From: Candidatus Chryseobacterium colombiense
GTDB lineage: Bacteria > Bacteroidota > Bacteroidia > Flavobacteriales > Weeksellaceae
DNA length: 64,000 bases
Reading direction: 5' to 3'
Assembly (NCBI GenBank): GCA_029203185.1
Contig: CP119310.1
Location: forward strand, 434,001-498,000
Every line of letters starts with the position of its first letter. Position 1 is the first letter of the stretch. The notes under the pieces were generated by a model, which was given only the letters and a program-made list of their open reading frames with translations, was not told where the DNA came from and made no database searches. Below, one piece after another: positions 43,770 to 53,610 of the stretch. Position numbers and translations under genes: made by a program.

Positions 43770-43785
43770 CCTGAAATATTTCAGG
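43770..43785. other. Perfect 16-bp palindrome between the GH115 and GH30 genes
   Basis: CCTGAAAT followed directly by its complement ATTTCAGG. The surrounding gap (43624-43883) has no other recognisable gene. A T-rich stretch follows (GTATTTTCTT), so it could be a weak terminator or an operator for GH30. Confidence 0.35.
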
Positions 43786-43883
43786 GTATTTTCTTGATGG
43801 TTTTTTTGAATAATTAACTGTCTTGAAGGGGATTGTATTATCCATACTTTATTGAAAATTATAAAAATTAAAACTAGAACATT

Positions 43884-46613
43884 ATGAAAAAATTAATCAA
43901 CTTTATTATAATTCAATATATATGTCTGTTTTCCAGTTGCTTTTTATACGGGCAGCTTACCACGGTTAAAATCGACAAAAGTATTTCTTACCAAAAAATA
44001 AAAGGATTCGGAGGTTTTGTCTGCAGTCCGCAGTTTGCTTACAATCATATGTCTACTTCGGAGATTCAGACCCTTTGGGGAACGGGAAGTGAAGGGGGGT
44101 ACAATATTATGAGACTGTATATTCCCGAAGACAGTAACAATTGGAGCTCTGTATTAGCCACTGCACAGCTGGCAAAATCTATGGGACTTACCATTTTTGC
44201 AAGTCCGTGGACGATGCCTGCAGCCTGGAAAACCAATAACCACGTTAATGCAGTTTATACCGATGCTAACGGAGTGCAGCAGATCGGATATTTAAAAACT
44301 CAAAACTATCAGGATTATGCCTTGTATCTCAATAGTTTTGTTACTTATCTTCAGACGAATGGCGTAGATCTCGATTATATTTCTATTCAAAATGAACCGG
44401 ATGAAATGGCGCAATATCAAGGGTGTATCTGGACTCCGACTCAGATTGCCACATTTGTAAAAGATTACGGACATCTCATCAATTGTAAAGTAATTGCACC
44501 TGAAAGTGTAGGTCTTACCGATAATTTTGCCAATGCAATGCTGAATACCGCCACCATGGCTAATTTCGAAGTTTATGGAGGGCATCAGTATGGATTGATG
44601 CAGTCGGCTTACAAACAATTTCAGAATTATGGTAAAGAAATCTGGCAAACTGAGTATCTGATCAACTGGAACTCAGGAAATCAGGCCCCGCGTGATTTTA
44701 ACTGGGATCTTGATGCATTTAATTTCGCTTCAAGTATAAACAATGCTATGCTTGGAAACATCAATGCATGGATTCATTATGCTTCAAAACGGTATTATGG
44801 ATTAATGGGAGACGGAACGTATGGTACCCCAGCTGGAGTAATGTCTAAAAGAGGATATATCCTTTCTCATTATGCAAAATATACAACAGGAAAAACAAGA
44901 ATTGATGCTAAATGGGATGATAAAACAGGAAATTTACAGGGGTCCTCTTATATTTCTTTAGATGGTAACCAGATTGTTTTAATGGTTATTAATCCTTCTT
45001 CAAGTACATACAATCTTAAAGTAGATCTGCCTTTTTATACAACTTCGGGCACAAAAGTATTGACCAATACTTCGTCTAATATGCTTACGACTCCCATTTC
45101 TTTAAGTACACCAACTTTCCGTCCCGGTGTGGAGATTGCCCCTTCAAGTGTGATGACTTTTGTATTTAATAAAAGCGGTGACAGACCGGTGTCTCTTATG
45201 ACTGGCGGGAATATCCATTACAATAAAATTGAAACCCAAACAACAACCAATTCAGCTTTCGGGACTTCTTTTAATATGAGTAATACAACGGTGACTTTTT
45301 CCAATCCGAGCCCTTTGATCAGCAATAATATGACTGCCTCAAACGGTTATCTTCAGCTGAATGACAGATACAATAAATTTATCTTACATGTAAATAGTTT
45401 TACCACTGCAGGACAAAGTTATTCGGATAATACGACATTGTATTATATCAACAGTCAGGGCGCTGTAAATTCTTATAATTACGGAAAAATTACTTTCCCA
45501 CCAAATGGAGGTTTTGATATCACTCTGGATATCTCAAGACAAGTTCTTACTGACGGCTGCAAAGGAATTCTAGGACTCAGAAATTCAAATTACAGTTCAG
45601 TTCTTATATTGAATTTGGGTGATGTTTATTTTAATGTAGGAAACGAAATTGCCTCAAAATTTGGAGGAACTTATTCAGATAGCGACAGTAATCTTATGGA
45701 TGCTCTGGAAAACGGGTATTTCACATCGCTGGATTTCAGAACTACTTCAGGGATTACGACTTCGAACAATTGGCAGCCTTTGAGCATCAATTCAAACAAT
45801 ATATTTTACGTGAATTCCAGTGTAAATTCAACGGCTAATAATGTAATTTCAGGTACAGCATGTTCCAACCTTGTCCTTTCTGACCAGGGCAAAGATTTCC
45901 AGGTTCCATTTATTTTTAGTGCAGGAGTGGCGTCCTACAACAGGACTTTTAGCGGGTATGAAACTCTATTGTTGCCTTTTGAAGCGAATATTCCTTCAGG
46001 AGTGACAGTATATTTGATGTCGCCAAGTACAACAGCCGTTTCCGGCACTCAGATTTCTAACGGAATCATTCCAGCCAATACTCCGGTTCTTGTGAATGCG
46101 ACGGGGAGTTTTACTTTTACGGGTACTGGAAATGTTTCTACACAAAAAGCAATTACAGTCAATCAGATGAATGGAGTGTACCACACCATAAAAGTTCCGG
46201 CCAATAGTTATGTATTAAAAACAGAAAACGGAGTAACGGGATTTTATAAGGTAACCGCAGGAAGTGAACCGATGATTAATCCTTTCAGGGCTTATCTTAC
46301 GGAAGAAAATACGTATTCAGCGAGTATACTTCCTTTGAGTTTTTCTGTACTGGCTACACAAGATAGAAATCAGCAGAAAGATGAGGTAAAAGTGTACCCT
46401 AATCCTGCAAAAACAGAAATTTTTGTTGAATTAAAAACGTCTGATGCTACAGCTACAATTTATGATGCAAAAGGTGGTTTGGTGAAATCGGGAATGAAAA
46501 TGACTGCAGGAAAAAATCGTATCGGAATCAACGAACTTTCTACAGGAACATACTTTATTGAAATTTCCTCCAAAAACCAAAAATTATCTTCACATAAATT
46601 TATTAAACAGTAA
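43884..46613 (+). CDS. GH30 (subfamily 8-like) glucuronoxylanase with T9SS sorting domain
   Basis: 909 residues, signal peptide ending near SCFLYGQ. The GH30 barrel plus side sandwich covers about 25-430: acid/base Glu171 (IQNEPDE), nucleophile Glu257 (WQTEYL), and Arg303 in SKRYYG. That Arg lies 46 residues after the nucleophile, matching the position from which GH30_8 enzymes bind the methylglucuronate branch; SKRGYILSHYAKY is also GH30_8-like. Residues about 430-820 hold unassigned beta-rich sequence. The last about 80 residues (VKVYPNPAKTEIFVEL to SSHKFIKQ) are a type A T9SS C-terminal domain, so the enzyme is exported to the surface or medium. Confidence 0.92.
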   Translation: MKKLINFIIIQYICLFSSCFLYGQLTTVKIDKSISYQKIKGFGGFVCSPQFAYNHMSTSEIQTLWGTGSEGGYNIMRLYIPEDSNNWSSVLATAQLAKSMGLTIFASPWTMPAAWKTNNHVNAVYTDANGVQQIGYLKTQNYQDYALYLNSFVTYLQTNGVDLDYISIQNEPDEMAQYQGCIWTPTQIATFVKDYGHLINCKVIAPESVGLTDNFANAMLNTATMANFEVYGGHQYGLMQSAYKQFQNYGKEIWQTEYLINWNSGNQAPRDFNWDLDAFNFASSINNAMLGNINAWIHYASKRYYGLMGDGTYGTPAGVMSKRGYILSHYAKYTTGKTRIDAKWDDKTGNLQGSSYISLDGNQIVLMVINPSSSTYNLKVDLPFYTTSGTKVLTNTSSNMLTTPISLSTPTFRPGVEIAPSSVMTFVFNKSGDRPVSLMTGGNIHYNKIETQTTTNSAFGTSFNMSNTTVTFSNPSPLISNNMTASNGYLQLNDRYNKFILHVNSFTTAGQSYSDNTTLYYINSQGAVNSYNYGKITFPPNGGFDITLDISRQVLTDGCKGILGLRNSNYSSVLILNLGDVYFNVGNEIASKFGGTYSDSDSNLMDALENGYFTSLDFRTTSGITTSNNWQPLSINSNNIFYVNSSVNSTANNVISGTACSNLVLSDQGKDFQVPFIFSAGVASYNRTFSGYETLLLPFEANIPSGVTVYLMSPSTTAVSGTQISNGIIPANTPVLVNATGSFTFTGTGNVSTQKAITVNQMNGVYHTIKVPANSYVLKTENGVTGFYKVTAGSEPMINPFRAYLTEENTYSASILPLSFSVLATQDRNQQKDEVKVYPNPAKTEIFVELKTSDATATIYDAKGGLVKSGMKMTAGKNRIGINELSTGTYFIEISSKNQKLSSHKFIKQ

Positions 46614-46636
46614 ACAGAAATTGAATTAATTCTTAT

Positions 46637-46680
46637 TTAAAGTCATCATATCGTATTGATTTTGATGACTTTAATTTTTT
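46637..46680 (+). terminator. Rho-independent terminator after the GH30 gene
   Basis: TTAAAGTCATCA (46637-46648) is exactly complementary to TGATGACTTTAA (46663-46674) and is followed by six T. It lies 24 bp past the stop codon. Confidence 0.9.
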
Positions 46681-46715
46681 AAAAAAATAGTTAAGTGTAA
46701 ATTCTTCTAATTAAT

Positions 46716-46758
46716 AAGTGTTAATTTTACATTTATATGAAATAGAATCTTATATTTG
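46716..46758 (+). promoter_or_regulatory. Operator-promoter module upstream of the GH3 xylosidase
   Basis: AAGTGT-N7-ACATTT (46716-46734), then 16 bp, then TATATTTG (46751-46758, TAnnTTTG). The 43-bp module upstream of araB (51582-51624) is the same at 40 of 43 positions with identical spacing. The palindrome occupies the -33 region, so bound regulator should block transcription. Confidence 0.7.
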
Positions 46759-46834
46759 TTTTTCTTACAAAATAACTAACTATATACAATAATGATTAAA
46801 AATTTTTAACCTTAAAATGTTTTGTTTTAATCAA

Positions 46835-49462
46835 ATGAAAAAACTTCTATTAAATATATCAGTTTTCTTCTGTGCACTTTCTTCGGCGCAGAATTTTAAA
46901 TACCCTTTCCAAAACCCTAAACTTCCTGTTGAACAAAGAATCGAAAATCTTCTCGGATTATTAACGGTAGATGAAAAAATCGGAATGATGATGGACAATT
47001 CAAAAGCAGTTCCTAGATTAGATATTCCTGGTTACGGTTGGTGGAACGAAGCGCTTCACGGTGTTGCAAGGGCAGGAACAGCAACGGTTTTTCCTCAAGC
47101 GATAGGAATGGCAGCAACCTGGGACGTTCCCGAACATCTCAAAACTTTTGAAATGATTTCCGACGAAGCCAGAGCAAAATACAACAAATCTTTTGACGAA
47201 TCTCAGAAAACAGGTCGCTACGAAGGTTTGACTTTCTGGACGCCGAATATCAATATTTTCCGCGATCCGAGATGGGGAAGAGGTCAGGAAACCTATGGCG
47301 AAGATCCTTATTTGACATCAGTTTTAGGCGTTGCTGCCGTAAAAGGCTTGCAGGGAAATGATCCGAAATATTTCAAAACCCACGCTTGCGCCAAACACTT
47401 CGCCGTTCACAGCGGGCCGGAATGGAACCGTCATTCCTACAACGCCGAAGTTTCAAAACGAGATTTGTACGAAACCTATCTTCCTGCTTTCAAAGCATTG
47501 GTTTTGGAAGGAAATGTAAGGGAAGTGATGTGCGCTTACAATGCATTCGACGGTCAGCCTTGCTGCGCCAACAATACTTTATTAACCGAAATTCTTCGCG
47601 GAAAATGGAACTACGATGGAATGGTTGTTTCCGATTGCTGGGCTTTGGCAGATTTCTACCAGAAACAATACCACGGAACACATCCTGACGAAAAAACTAC
47701 TGCCGCGGATGCCCTGAAACATTCTACAGATTTAGAGTGTGGCGATACGTATAATAATTTAAACAAATCTCTCGCAAGCGGTTTAATCACCGAAAAAGAC
47801 CTCGATATTTCGATGCGAAGAATTCTGAAAGGTTGGTTTGAATTGGGAATGCTAGACCCAAAATCTTCCGTTCACTGGAATTCAATTCCATATTCAGTTG
47901 TGGATTCTGAAGAGCATAAAAAGCAGGCTTTAAAAATGGCTCAGAAATCTATTGTTCTGATGAAAAATGAGAATAATGTTTTGCCTTTAAATAAAAATAT
48001 CAAAAAAATCGCTGTTGTCGGTCCAAACGCCGATGACGGATTGATGCAGTTGGGAAACTATAACGGAACACCTTCTTCCATTGTAACGATTTTGGACGGA
48101 ATCAAAACCAAATTTCCAAACGCAGAAATCATTTATGAAAAAGGAACTGAAGTTGCCGATCCATCTTCCAGAACTTCGCTTTACCAAAACTTTTTAAGCC
48201 AGAAAAGCGGAGAAAAAGGAATGAAAGTCACGTTTTTCAACAATAATGAATTCAAAGGAACTCCGGCTAATGTTTCTGTAAATAAAAGCGGAATCAACTA
48301 CAACAGCTTTGGCGGAACACAGCTTGCCCCGAACGTGGGAAGAGAAAATACATCGGCCATCATTTTCGGCGTTTTCAAAAGTCCTTACACGGGTGATGTG
48401 ATTCTTTCGCCTTCAACATCCGATATTTACACACTTTTCGTTGATGGAAAAGAAATCGGCACCAGAAAAGGTCCGGACGCAAGACATCCTTCAGAATTTC
48501 CTGTAAAAATGGAAAAAGGAAAAGAATATCTGATAGAGTTACGTCACACCCAAAAAGGAAAATATGTAAGCATCACATTTGACGTGTACAGAAAAGACCC
48601 TGTCAATTTCGCTGCGGTTAGGGAAAAAGTGAAAGATGCGGATGTCATTATCTTTGCGGGCGGACTTTCTCCAAGTCTGGAAGGTGAAGAAATGATGGTG
48701 AATGCAGAAGGTTTCAAAGGTGGCGATAAAACTTCCATCGATCTACCGAAAGTTCAGCGCGAATTGCTGGCTGAATTAAGAAAGACAGGGAAACCAGTCG
48801 TTTTTGTCCTTTGTACCGGAAGTTCACTCGGTTTAGCGCAGGATGAAAAAAATTATGATGCGTTGATTACGGCTTGGTATGGCGGACAATCCGGCGGAAC
48901 AGCCGTTGCTGATGTTTTGGCGGGGGATTACAATCCGTCCGGAAGATTACCAATTACCTTCTATAAAAATCTGGAACAGCTTGACAATAATTTGTCTAAA
49001 ACCAGCAAACACCAGGGTTTTGAAAACTACGATATGGTCGGAAGAACCTACCGTTATATGACGGAAAAACCGTTGTACGCTTTCGGTCACGGGTTGAGTT
49101 ATTCAAAATTTAATTATGGTGATGCTAAACTGAAGAAAAATGCCATCAATGCTAATGAAAATCTGATGATTACAGTTCCTGTTACCAATAATTCGGAAAG
49201 AGAGGGTGAGGAAGTGATTGAAGTTTATGTAAAAAGAAATAATGATCCTTTGGCACCAGTAAAGACTTTGAGAGCTTTTGAAAGGGTTTTAATTAAATCT
49301 AAGGAAACAAAAAATATCCAGTTAACAATTTCTAAAGATTCATTTAAATTTTATGATGAAAAAGTAGATGATTTAGCTCCGAAAGCAGGAAATTACACGA
49401 TTTTCTACGGCGGAACTTCCGATGAATCAGGTTTGAAGAGTTTTCAATTGAAAGTAAATTAA
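46835..49462 (+). CDS. Secreted GH3 beta-xylosidase with PA14 domain
   Basis: About 875 residues from the ATG at 46835, which begins a good signal peptide (MKKLLLNISVFF to SSAQ); an upstream in-frame ATG at 46817 adds six residues and is less likely. GH3 N domain with YGWWNEALHGVAR, RWGRGQETYGEDPYL and nucleophile Asp267 in VVSDCWA. GH3 C domain with a PA14-like insertion (about 440-590, APNVGRENTSAIIFGVF). A fibronectin-type III-like end closes the protein. The WWNEALHGVAR and SDCWA motifs are those of xylan 1,4-beta-xylosidases. It has its own terminator-isolated operator-promoter. Confidence 0.95.
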   Translation: MKKLLLNISVFFCALSSAQNFKYPFQNPKLPVEQRIENLLGLLTVDEKIGMMMDNSKAVPRLDIPGYGWWNEALHGVARAGTATVFPQAIGMAATWDVPEHLKTFEMISDEARAKYNKSFDESQKTGRYEGLTFWTPNINIFRDPRWGRGQETYGEDPYLTSVLGVAAVKGLQGNDPKYFKTHACAKHFAVHSGPEWNRHSYNAEVSKRDLYETYLPAFKALVLEGNVREVMCAYNAFDGQPCCANNTLLTEILRGKWNYDGMVVSDCWALADFYQKQYHGTHPDEKTTAADALKHSTDLECGDTYNNLNKSLASGLITEKDLDISMRRILKGWFELGMLDPKSSVHWNSIPYSVVDSEEHKKQALKMAQKSIVLMKNENNVLPLNKNIKKIAVVGPNADDGLMQLGNYNGTPSSIVTILDGIKTKFPNAEIIYEKGTEVADPSSRTSLYQNFLSQKSGEKGMKVTFFNNNEFKGTPANVSVNKSGINYNSFGGTQLAPNVGRENTSAIIFGVFKSPYTGDVILSPSTSDIYTLFVDGKEIGTRKGPDARHPSEFPVKMEKGKEYLIELRHTQKGKYVSITFDVYRKDPVNFAAVREKVKDADVIIFAGGLSPSLEGEEMMVNAEGFKGGDKTSIDLPKVQRELLAELRKTGKPVVFVLCTGSSLGLAQDEKNYDALITAWYGGQSGGTAVADVLAGDYNPSGRLPITFYKNLEQLDNNLSKTSKHQGFENYDMVGRTYRYMTEKPLYAFGHGLSYSKFNYGDAKLKKNAINANENLMITVPVTNNSEREGEEVIEVYVKRNNDPLAPVKTLRAFERVLIKSKETKNIQLTISKDSFKFYDEKVDDLAPKAGNYTIFYGGTSDESGLKSFQLKVN

Positions 49463-49511
49463 ACTCTTACAATTAAAATTTAGATATAAAATCAGTTTAA
49501 AATATAGTATT

Positions 49512-49545
49512 AGAGATGTCACACTGAGCTAGTCGAAGTGTCTCT
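49512..49545. repeat. Short dispersed hairpin 'gtCACACTgagctagtcgaAGTGT'
   Basis: AGAGA and TCTCT arms flank CACACT/AGTGT in the gap between the GH3 and GH51 genes. From memory it belongs to the common Bacteroidota 'gtcacactgagc...gtcgaagtgt' class; the element at 54631-54708 starts similarly. Confidence 0.5.
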
Positions 49546-49562
49546 GCGATAAAAACCAATCA

Positions 49563-51545
49563 ATGAAAACAAAAACCAAAATATTCGCAACCGCATTTTC
49601 TTTAAGCGTAGCCTTCTTTTCAGCGCAAAACGGAAATGTTCAAAAGCATTTCCTCGATTTGGACGGAACTTCCACCAACATCAAAATCCAACCCACGATG
49701 TACGGAATTTTCTTCGAAGACATCAACTTTGCAGCAGACGGCGGATTATATGCTGAATTAATTAAAAACCGCAGCTTCGAGTTCGATGAACCGTTAACAG
49801 GCTGGAAACAACCTGATACAAAGACACTTTCTCCAAACTTGGATTCCGGTTTTCTGACGATTATTACAGAAAAGTCTAAAACCAATAAAAACTACGCAAG
49901 AATAACGGTTTGGAATGATAAAAATTATATTCTTGAGAACGAAGGTTTCCGAGGAATTGGTTTGCATCAAGGTGAGAAATATGACTTAAGTTTCAATTTG
50001 GAAAACATTTCAGGCAATATTTCTGCCATCAATACAAGTCTGATTGATGAAAATGGAACGGTGATTTCTTCGGTTTCTACAATCATCAAAGGTGGAGGCC
50101 GGCAAAAATATAATGCTGTTTTCTCACCTTCCAAAACCGTTGAAAAAGCTAAACTTCAAATCACTTTCACCGGAAAAGGTGTTGTGAATATGGATATGAT
50201 TTCATTGTTTCCGCAAGACACCTGGAAAGGCAGAAAAGGCGGTTTAAGAAAAGATTTGGTTCAAAAATTATATGATTTACAGCCGGGATTTTTACGTTTT
50301 CCGGGCGGCTGTATTGTAGAAGGAAGAACTTTGGCAGAACGTTATCAATGGAAAAAAACAATTGGTAAAGTAGAAGACCGCGAAAATCTGATTAATAAAT
50401 GGAACAACGGATTTTCACATCGTCTTACACCAGATTACTGGCAATCTTTCGGGCTTGGCTTTTTTGAATATTTCCAGTTGGCGGAAGATTTAGGCGCAGA
50501 ACCGCTTCCGATTTTAAGCTGTGGAATGGCTTGTCAGTTCAATACTGCAGAGCTTGCAAAAATGGAAGATTTAGATCCGTATGTTCAGGATGCTTTGGAT
50601 CTGATTGAATTTGCAAACGGCGATTCCAACACGAAATGGGGAAAAATTCGTGCTGAAATGGGACATCCGAAACCATTTAATATGAAATTCATAGGTGTTG
50701 GAAATGAACAGTGGGGTGCAGATTACATCGAACGTTACAAAGTTTTTGAAAAAGAGATTCATACCAAATATCCTGATATTAAAATCATTTCCGGAAGCGG
50801 CCCGTCTCCCGATGGCGAATTTTTCGATTACGGTTGGAAAGAGCTTAAAAAATTGAATGCACAGCTTGTTGACGAACATTACTACAATTCCCCTGAATGG
50901 TTCTTAAAAAATGCAGATAGATACGACAAATACGATAGAAGAGGACCAAAAGTTTTCGCTGGAGAATATGCCGCGCAATCGGTTGGCGTTGTAAAACCAG
51001 ATAACAAAAACAATTGGTTGACCGCACTTTCGGAAGCCGCTTTTATGACCGGACTTGAACGCAACGCAGATGTTGTGACAATGACTTCCTATGCACCACT
51101 TTTTGCCCACGCAGAAGGTTGGCAATGGACGCCGGATTTAATATGGTTCAATAATTTAAAATCTTACGCTACTCCAAATTATTATGTTCAGAAATTATTC
51201 TCCAACAATAAAGGAACGGATTTAATTAAAATCTCCGAAAACGGAAAACCATTGAAAGGTGAGAATAATCTCTATGCATCGGCGGTTCGTGATCTTAAAA
51301 AAGAAGAAATCATTATTAAAATTGTTAATTCGAGTTCTCAGGAAACCTCAGTTGAAATCAATCCGAAAAATAGTAAAACGGGGAGTCAATTAACAAAAAT
51401 TGTACTGACTTCTGCAGGACTTTCCGATGAAAATAATTTCCAATCAGAAACCATTACACCAAAAGAAGAAACTCAGGCCATTAAAAAAGGAAAGATTTCT
51501 GTTGAAATTCCGGCAAATTCTTTAGTGATTTTGAAAATAAAATAG
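49563..51545 (+). CDS. Secreted GH51 alpha-L-arabinofuranosidase
   Basis: 660 residues, signal peptide VAFFSAQ. N-terminal strand region YGIFFEDINFAADGGLYAELIKNRSFEF, a CBM4/9-like insertion (about 75-220), then the barrel with GFLRFPGGCIVEG, acid/base Glu382 in GVGNEQWG and nucleophile Glu468 in FAGEYAAQS. The C-terminal sandwich runs from about residue 560. The enzyme removes terminal alpha-L-arabinofuranose from arabinoxylan or arabinan. It directly precedes the arabinose catabolism genes, although araB has its own promoter. Between it and the GH3 gene there is only a short repeat and no terminator, so the two may be co-transcribed. Confidence 0.95.
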   Translation: MKTKTKIFATAFSLSVAFFSAQNGNVQKHFLDLDGTSTNIKIQPTMYGIFFEDINFAADGGLYAELIKNRSFEFDEPLTGWKQPDTKTLSPNLDSGFLTIITEKSKTNKNYARITVWNDKNYILENEGFRGIGLHQGEKYDLSFNLENISGNISAINTSLIDENGTVISSVSTIIKGGGRQKYNAVFSPSKTVEKAKLQITFTGKGVVNMDMISLFPQDTWKGRKGGLRKDLVQKLYDLQPGFLRFPGGCIVEGRTLAERYQWKKTIGKVEDRENLINKWNNGFSHRLTPDYWQSFGLGFFEYFQLAEDLGAEPLPILSCGMACQFNTAELAKMEDLDPYVQDALDLIEFANGDSNTKWGKIRAEMGHPKPFNMKFIGVGNEQWGADYIERYKVFEKEIHTKYPDIKIISGSGPSPDGEFFDYGWKELKKLNAQLVDEHYYNSPEWFLKNADRYDKYDRRGPKVFAGEYAAQSVGVVKPDNKNNWLTALSEAAFMTGLERNADVVTMTSYAPLFAHAEGWQWTPDLIWFNNLKSYATPNYYVQKLFSNNKGTDLIKISENGKPLKGENNLYASAVRDLKKEEIIIKIVNSSSQETSVEINPKNSKTGSQLTKIVLTSAGLSDENNFQSETITPKEETQAIKKGKISVEIPANSLVILKIK

Positions 51546-51581
51546 CTTCAAACTACTATAAATAAAGGATAATTTAAAATT

Positions 51582-51624
51582 AAGTGTTAATATTACATTT
51601 ATTTAAAATAGAATCTTATATTTG
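51582..51624 (+). promoter_or_regulatory. Operator-promoter module upstream of araB
   Basis: AAGTGT-N7-ACATTT (51582-51600), 16 bp, then TATATTTG (51617-51624). Near-identical to the module at 46716-46758. The start codon of araB is 139 bp further on, leaving a long leader. Confidence 0.7.
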
Positions 51625-51763
51625 TTTAGCTCTTAAACAGAAAACCGGAGAATTCTTTAAGGTAAATGAAAACTTAATGAAAAATCTTTGTAGAATGTAA
51701 TCCATTGCATCGATTTTTTTAAAAAGAGCTAAAAACAAATAATCAAATAAATCACTTTCGTTA

Positions 51764-53461
51764 ATGAAAAAGTACGTTATCGGCTTAGACTACGGAACAG
51801 ACTCTGTTCGGGCCGTTTTGATTGATACGGAAAACGGGGCAGAACTGGCAACTTCCGTAAGCTATTACAAGAGATGGAAAGAAGGAAAATTCTGCAAGCC
51901 GGAAGAAAATCAATTTCGTCAACACCCACTAGACCATATCGAAGGGTTGGAAAAAACCATTTCAACCGTTGTCAAAGAAAGTGGCGTTGCGCCTGAAAAT
52001 ATCCTCAGCATTTGTATTGATACAACAGGTTCATCACCTCTTCCCGTGAATAAAGAAGGAACTGCATTATCACTTTTGCCTGAATTTTCAGAAAATCCGA
52101 ATGCAATGATGGTGCTGTGGAAAGATCACACTTCCATTGGTGAAGCCGAAGAAATCAATCATCTTGCAAGAAACTGGGGCGGCGAAGATTATACAAAATT
52201 TGAAGGAGGAATCTATTCTTCCGAATGGTTTTGGGCAAAAATTCTTCACATCAACAGAGAAGATGAATCCGTTAAAAATGCCGCATACAGCTGGATGGAA
52301 CATTGCGATTACCTCACATTTTTACTTTCCGATAATCAGGATTTAGCAACGTTTAAAAGAAGCCGTTGTGCGGCGGGTCACAAAGCAATGTGGCACGAGT
52401 CGTGGGACGGACTTCCCTCCAAAGAGTTTCTTGGTCAATTGGATGCTTCACTGGCAGAACTTCATGACAGATTGTACGATAAAAGCTATACTTCGGACGA
52501 AGTTGCCGGAAATCTTAATGAAGAATGGGGAACAAAATTAGGCTTAACGACCAATACGGTAATTGCTGTCGGAACTTTCGACGCGCATTCCGGAGCGGTC
52601 GGCGCAAAAGTCGAGGAGAATACACTGATCAGAATTATGGGAACGTCAACCTGCGATATTATGGTGGCTCCTAACGAAATTATCGGCGACAAAACGGTTA
52701 AAGGAATCTGCGGACAGGTAGATGGTTCCGTCATTCCGGGATTGATGGGATTAGAAGCGGGGCAATCCGCATTTGGTGATGTTTTGGCGTGGTACAAAGA
52801 TATTCTGACCTGGCCGACACACCATATTCTGATGAATTCCAACGTGATTGACGAAAATCAAAAGCAGTTGCTGAAAGAAGAAATAGAAAACAATCTTATT
52901 CGCAATCTCACTTTGGAAGCGGAAAAAATTCCACTTTCAGAGGTGGTTCCGGTTGCTTTGGATTGGATTAACGGACGAAGGACTCCCGATGCCAATCAGG
53001 AACTGAAAATGGCAATCAGCAACCTTTCCTTGGGTACAAAAGCACCGCATATTTTCAAAGCGTTGGTGAATGCTATTTGCTTTGGAGCCAAAAAAATCGT
53101 CGACCGTTTTGAGGATGAAGGCGTAAAAATCGAAAAAGTAATCGGAATCGGAGGCGTTGCCAGAAAATCACCTTTCATTATGCAGACTTTGGCCAACGTT
53201 CTTAATATGCCGATTGTAGTGGCAGCTTCAGACCAGGCTCCGGCTTTGGGTGCAGCCATTTATGCGGCTGTTGCGGCTGGAATTTATCCGACTGTTCAGG
53301 AAGCGAGCCAGAAAATGGGTTCCGATTTCGAAGCAGAATATTTCCCACAAGTGGAAAAAGTAGAAAAATATGCAGAATTTATGAAACAGTATCAGATTCT
53401 CGCAGATTTCACAGAAAACAATATCAAATCAAAGAAAAAGTTGACGGTTGAAAGTTTATAG
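51764..53461 (+). CDS. araB: L-ribulokinase
   Basis: 565 residues, the length of AraB-type ribulokinases. FGGY kinase with phosphate-binding LDYGTDSVRAVLID at the start, the ribulokinase-specific IDTTGSSPLPV and LWKDHT (about 85-125), SRCAAGHKAMWH, and IMGTSTCDI in the C domain. It phosphorylates L-ribulose to L-ribulose-5-phosphate in the cytoplasm. It carries the best operator-promoter in the window and heads the ara gene group, with a repeat-rich 454-bp gap before araD. The unusually long gap may lower downstream expression or contain a second start site. Confidence 0.96.
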   Translation: MKKYVIGLDYGTDSVRAVLIDTENGAELATSVSYYKRWKEGKFCKPEENQFRQHPLDHIEGLEKTISTVVKESGVAPENILSICIDTTGSSPLPVNKEGTALSLLPEFSENPNAMMVLWKDHTSIGEAEEINHLARNWGGEDYTKFEGGIYSSEWFWAKILHINREDESVKNAAYSWMEHCDYLTFLLSDNQDLATFKRSRCAAGHKAMWHESWDGLPSKEFLGQLDASLAELHDRLYDKSYTSDEVAGNLNEEWGTKLGLTTNTVIAVGTFDAHSGAVGAKVEENTLIRIMGTSTCDIMVAPNEIIGDKTVKGICGQVDGSVIPGLMGLEAGQSAFGDVLAWYKDILTWPTHHILMNSNVIDENQKQLLKEEIENNLIRNLTLEAEKIPLSEVVPVALDWINGRRTPDANQELKMAISNLSLGTKAPHIFKALVNAICFGAKKIVDRFEDEGVKIEKVIGIGGVARKSPFIMQTLANVLNMPIVVAASDQAPALGAAIYAAVAAGIYPTVQEASQKMGSDFEAEYFPQVEKVEKYAEFMKQYQILADFTENNIKSKKKLTVESL

Positions 53462-53480
53462 TTGATAGAAGTTAAAGCAG

Positions 53481-53550
53481 AAAAGCTCCGTAGGAGCGCC
53501 CTGTTAATAGCAAATATGTAAATATTGTCATCACAGGCACCCTGTTAAAT
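53481..53550. repeat. CTCCGTAGGAG hairpin element, copy 1
   Basis: GCTCCGTAGGAGC (53485-53497) is a near-perfect palindrome, followed by AAATATGTAAATATTG. The same two parts occur at 60318-60390 (CTCCGTAGGA twice, AATATGTAGAAAATATTG between them). Confidence 0.65.
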
Positions 53551-53610
53551 AATTACAATCATTTAAAAACCATCAACCAACAACTATTAACCAATAACTA
53601 AAATTATTAT

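Noticed and set aside
46693..46698. Extra AAGTGT 23 bp upstream of the GH3 operator
   Set aside because: No ACAYTT follows at a spacing of seven, so it is treated as a chance half-site; the same holds for 9987-9992.
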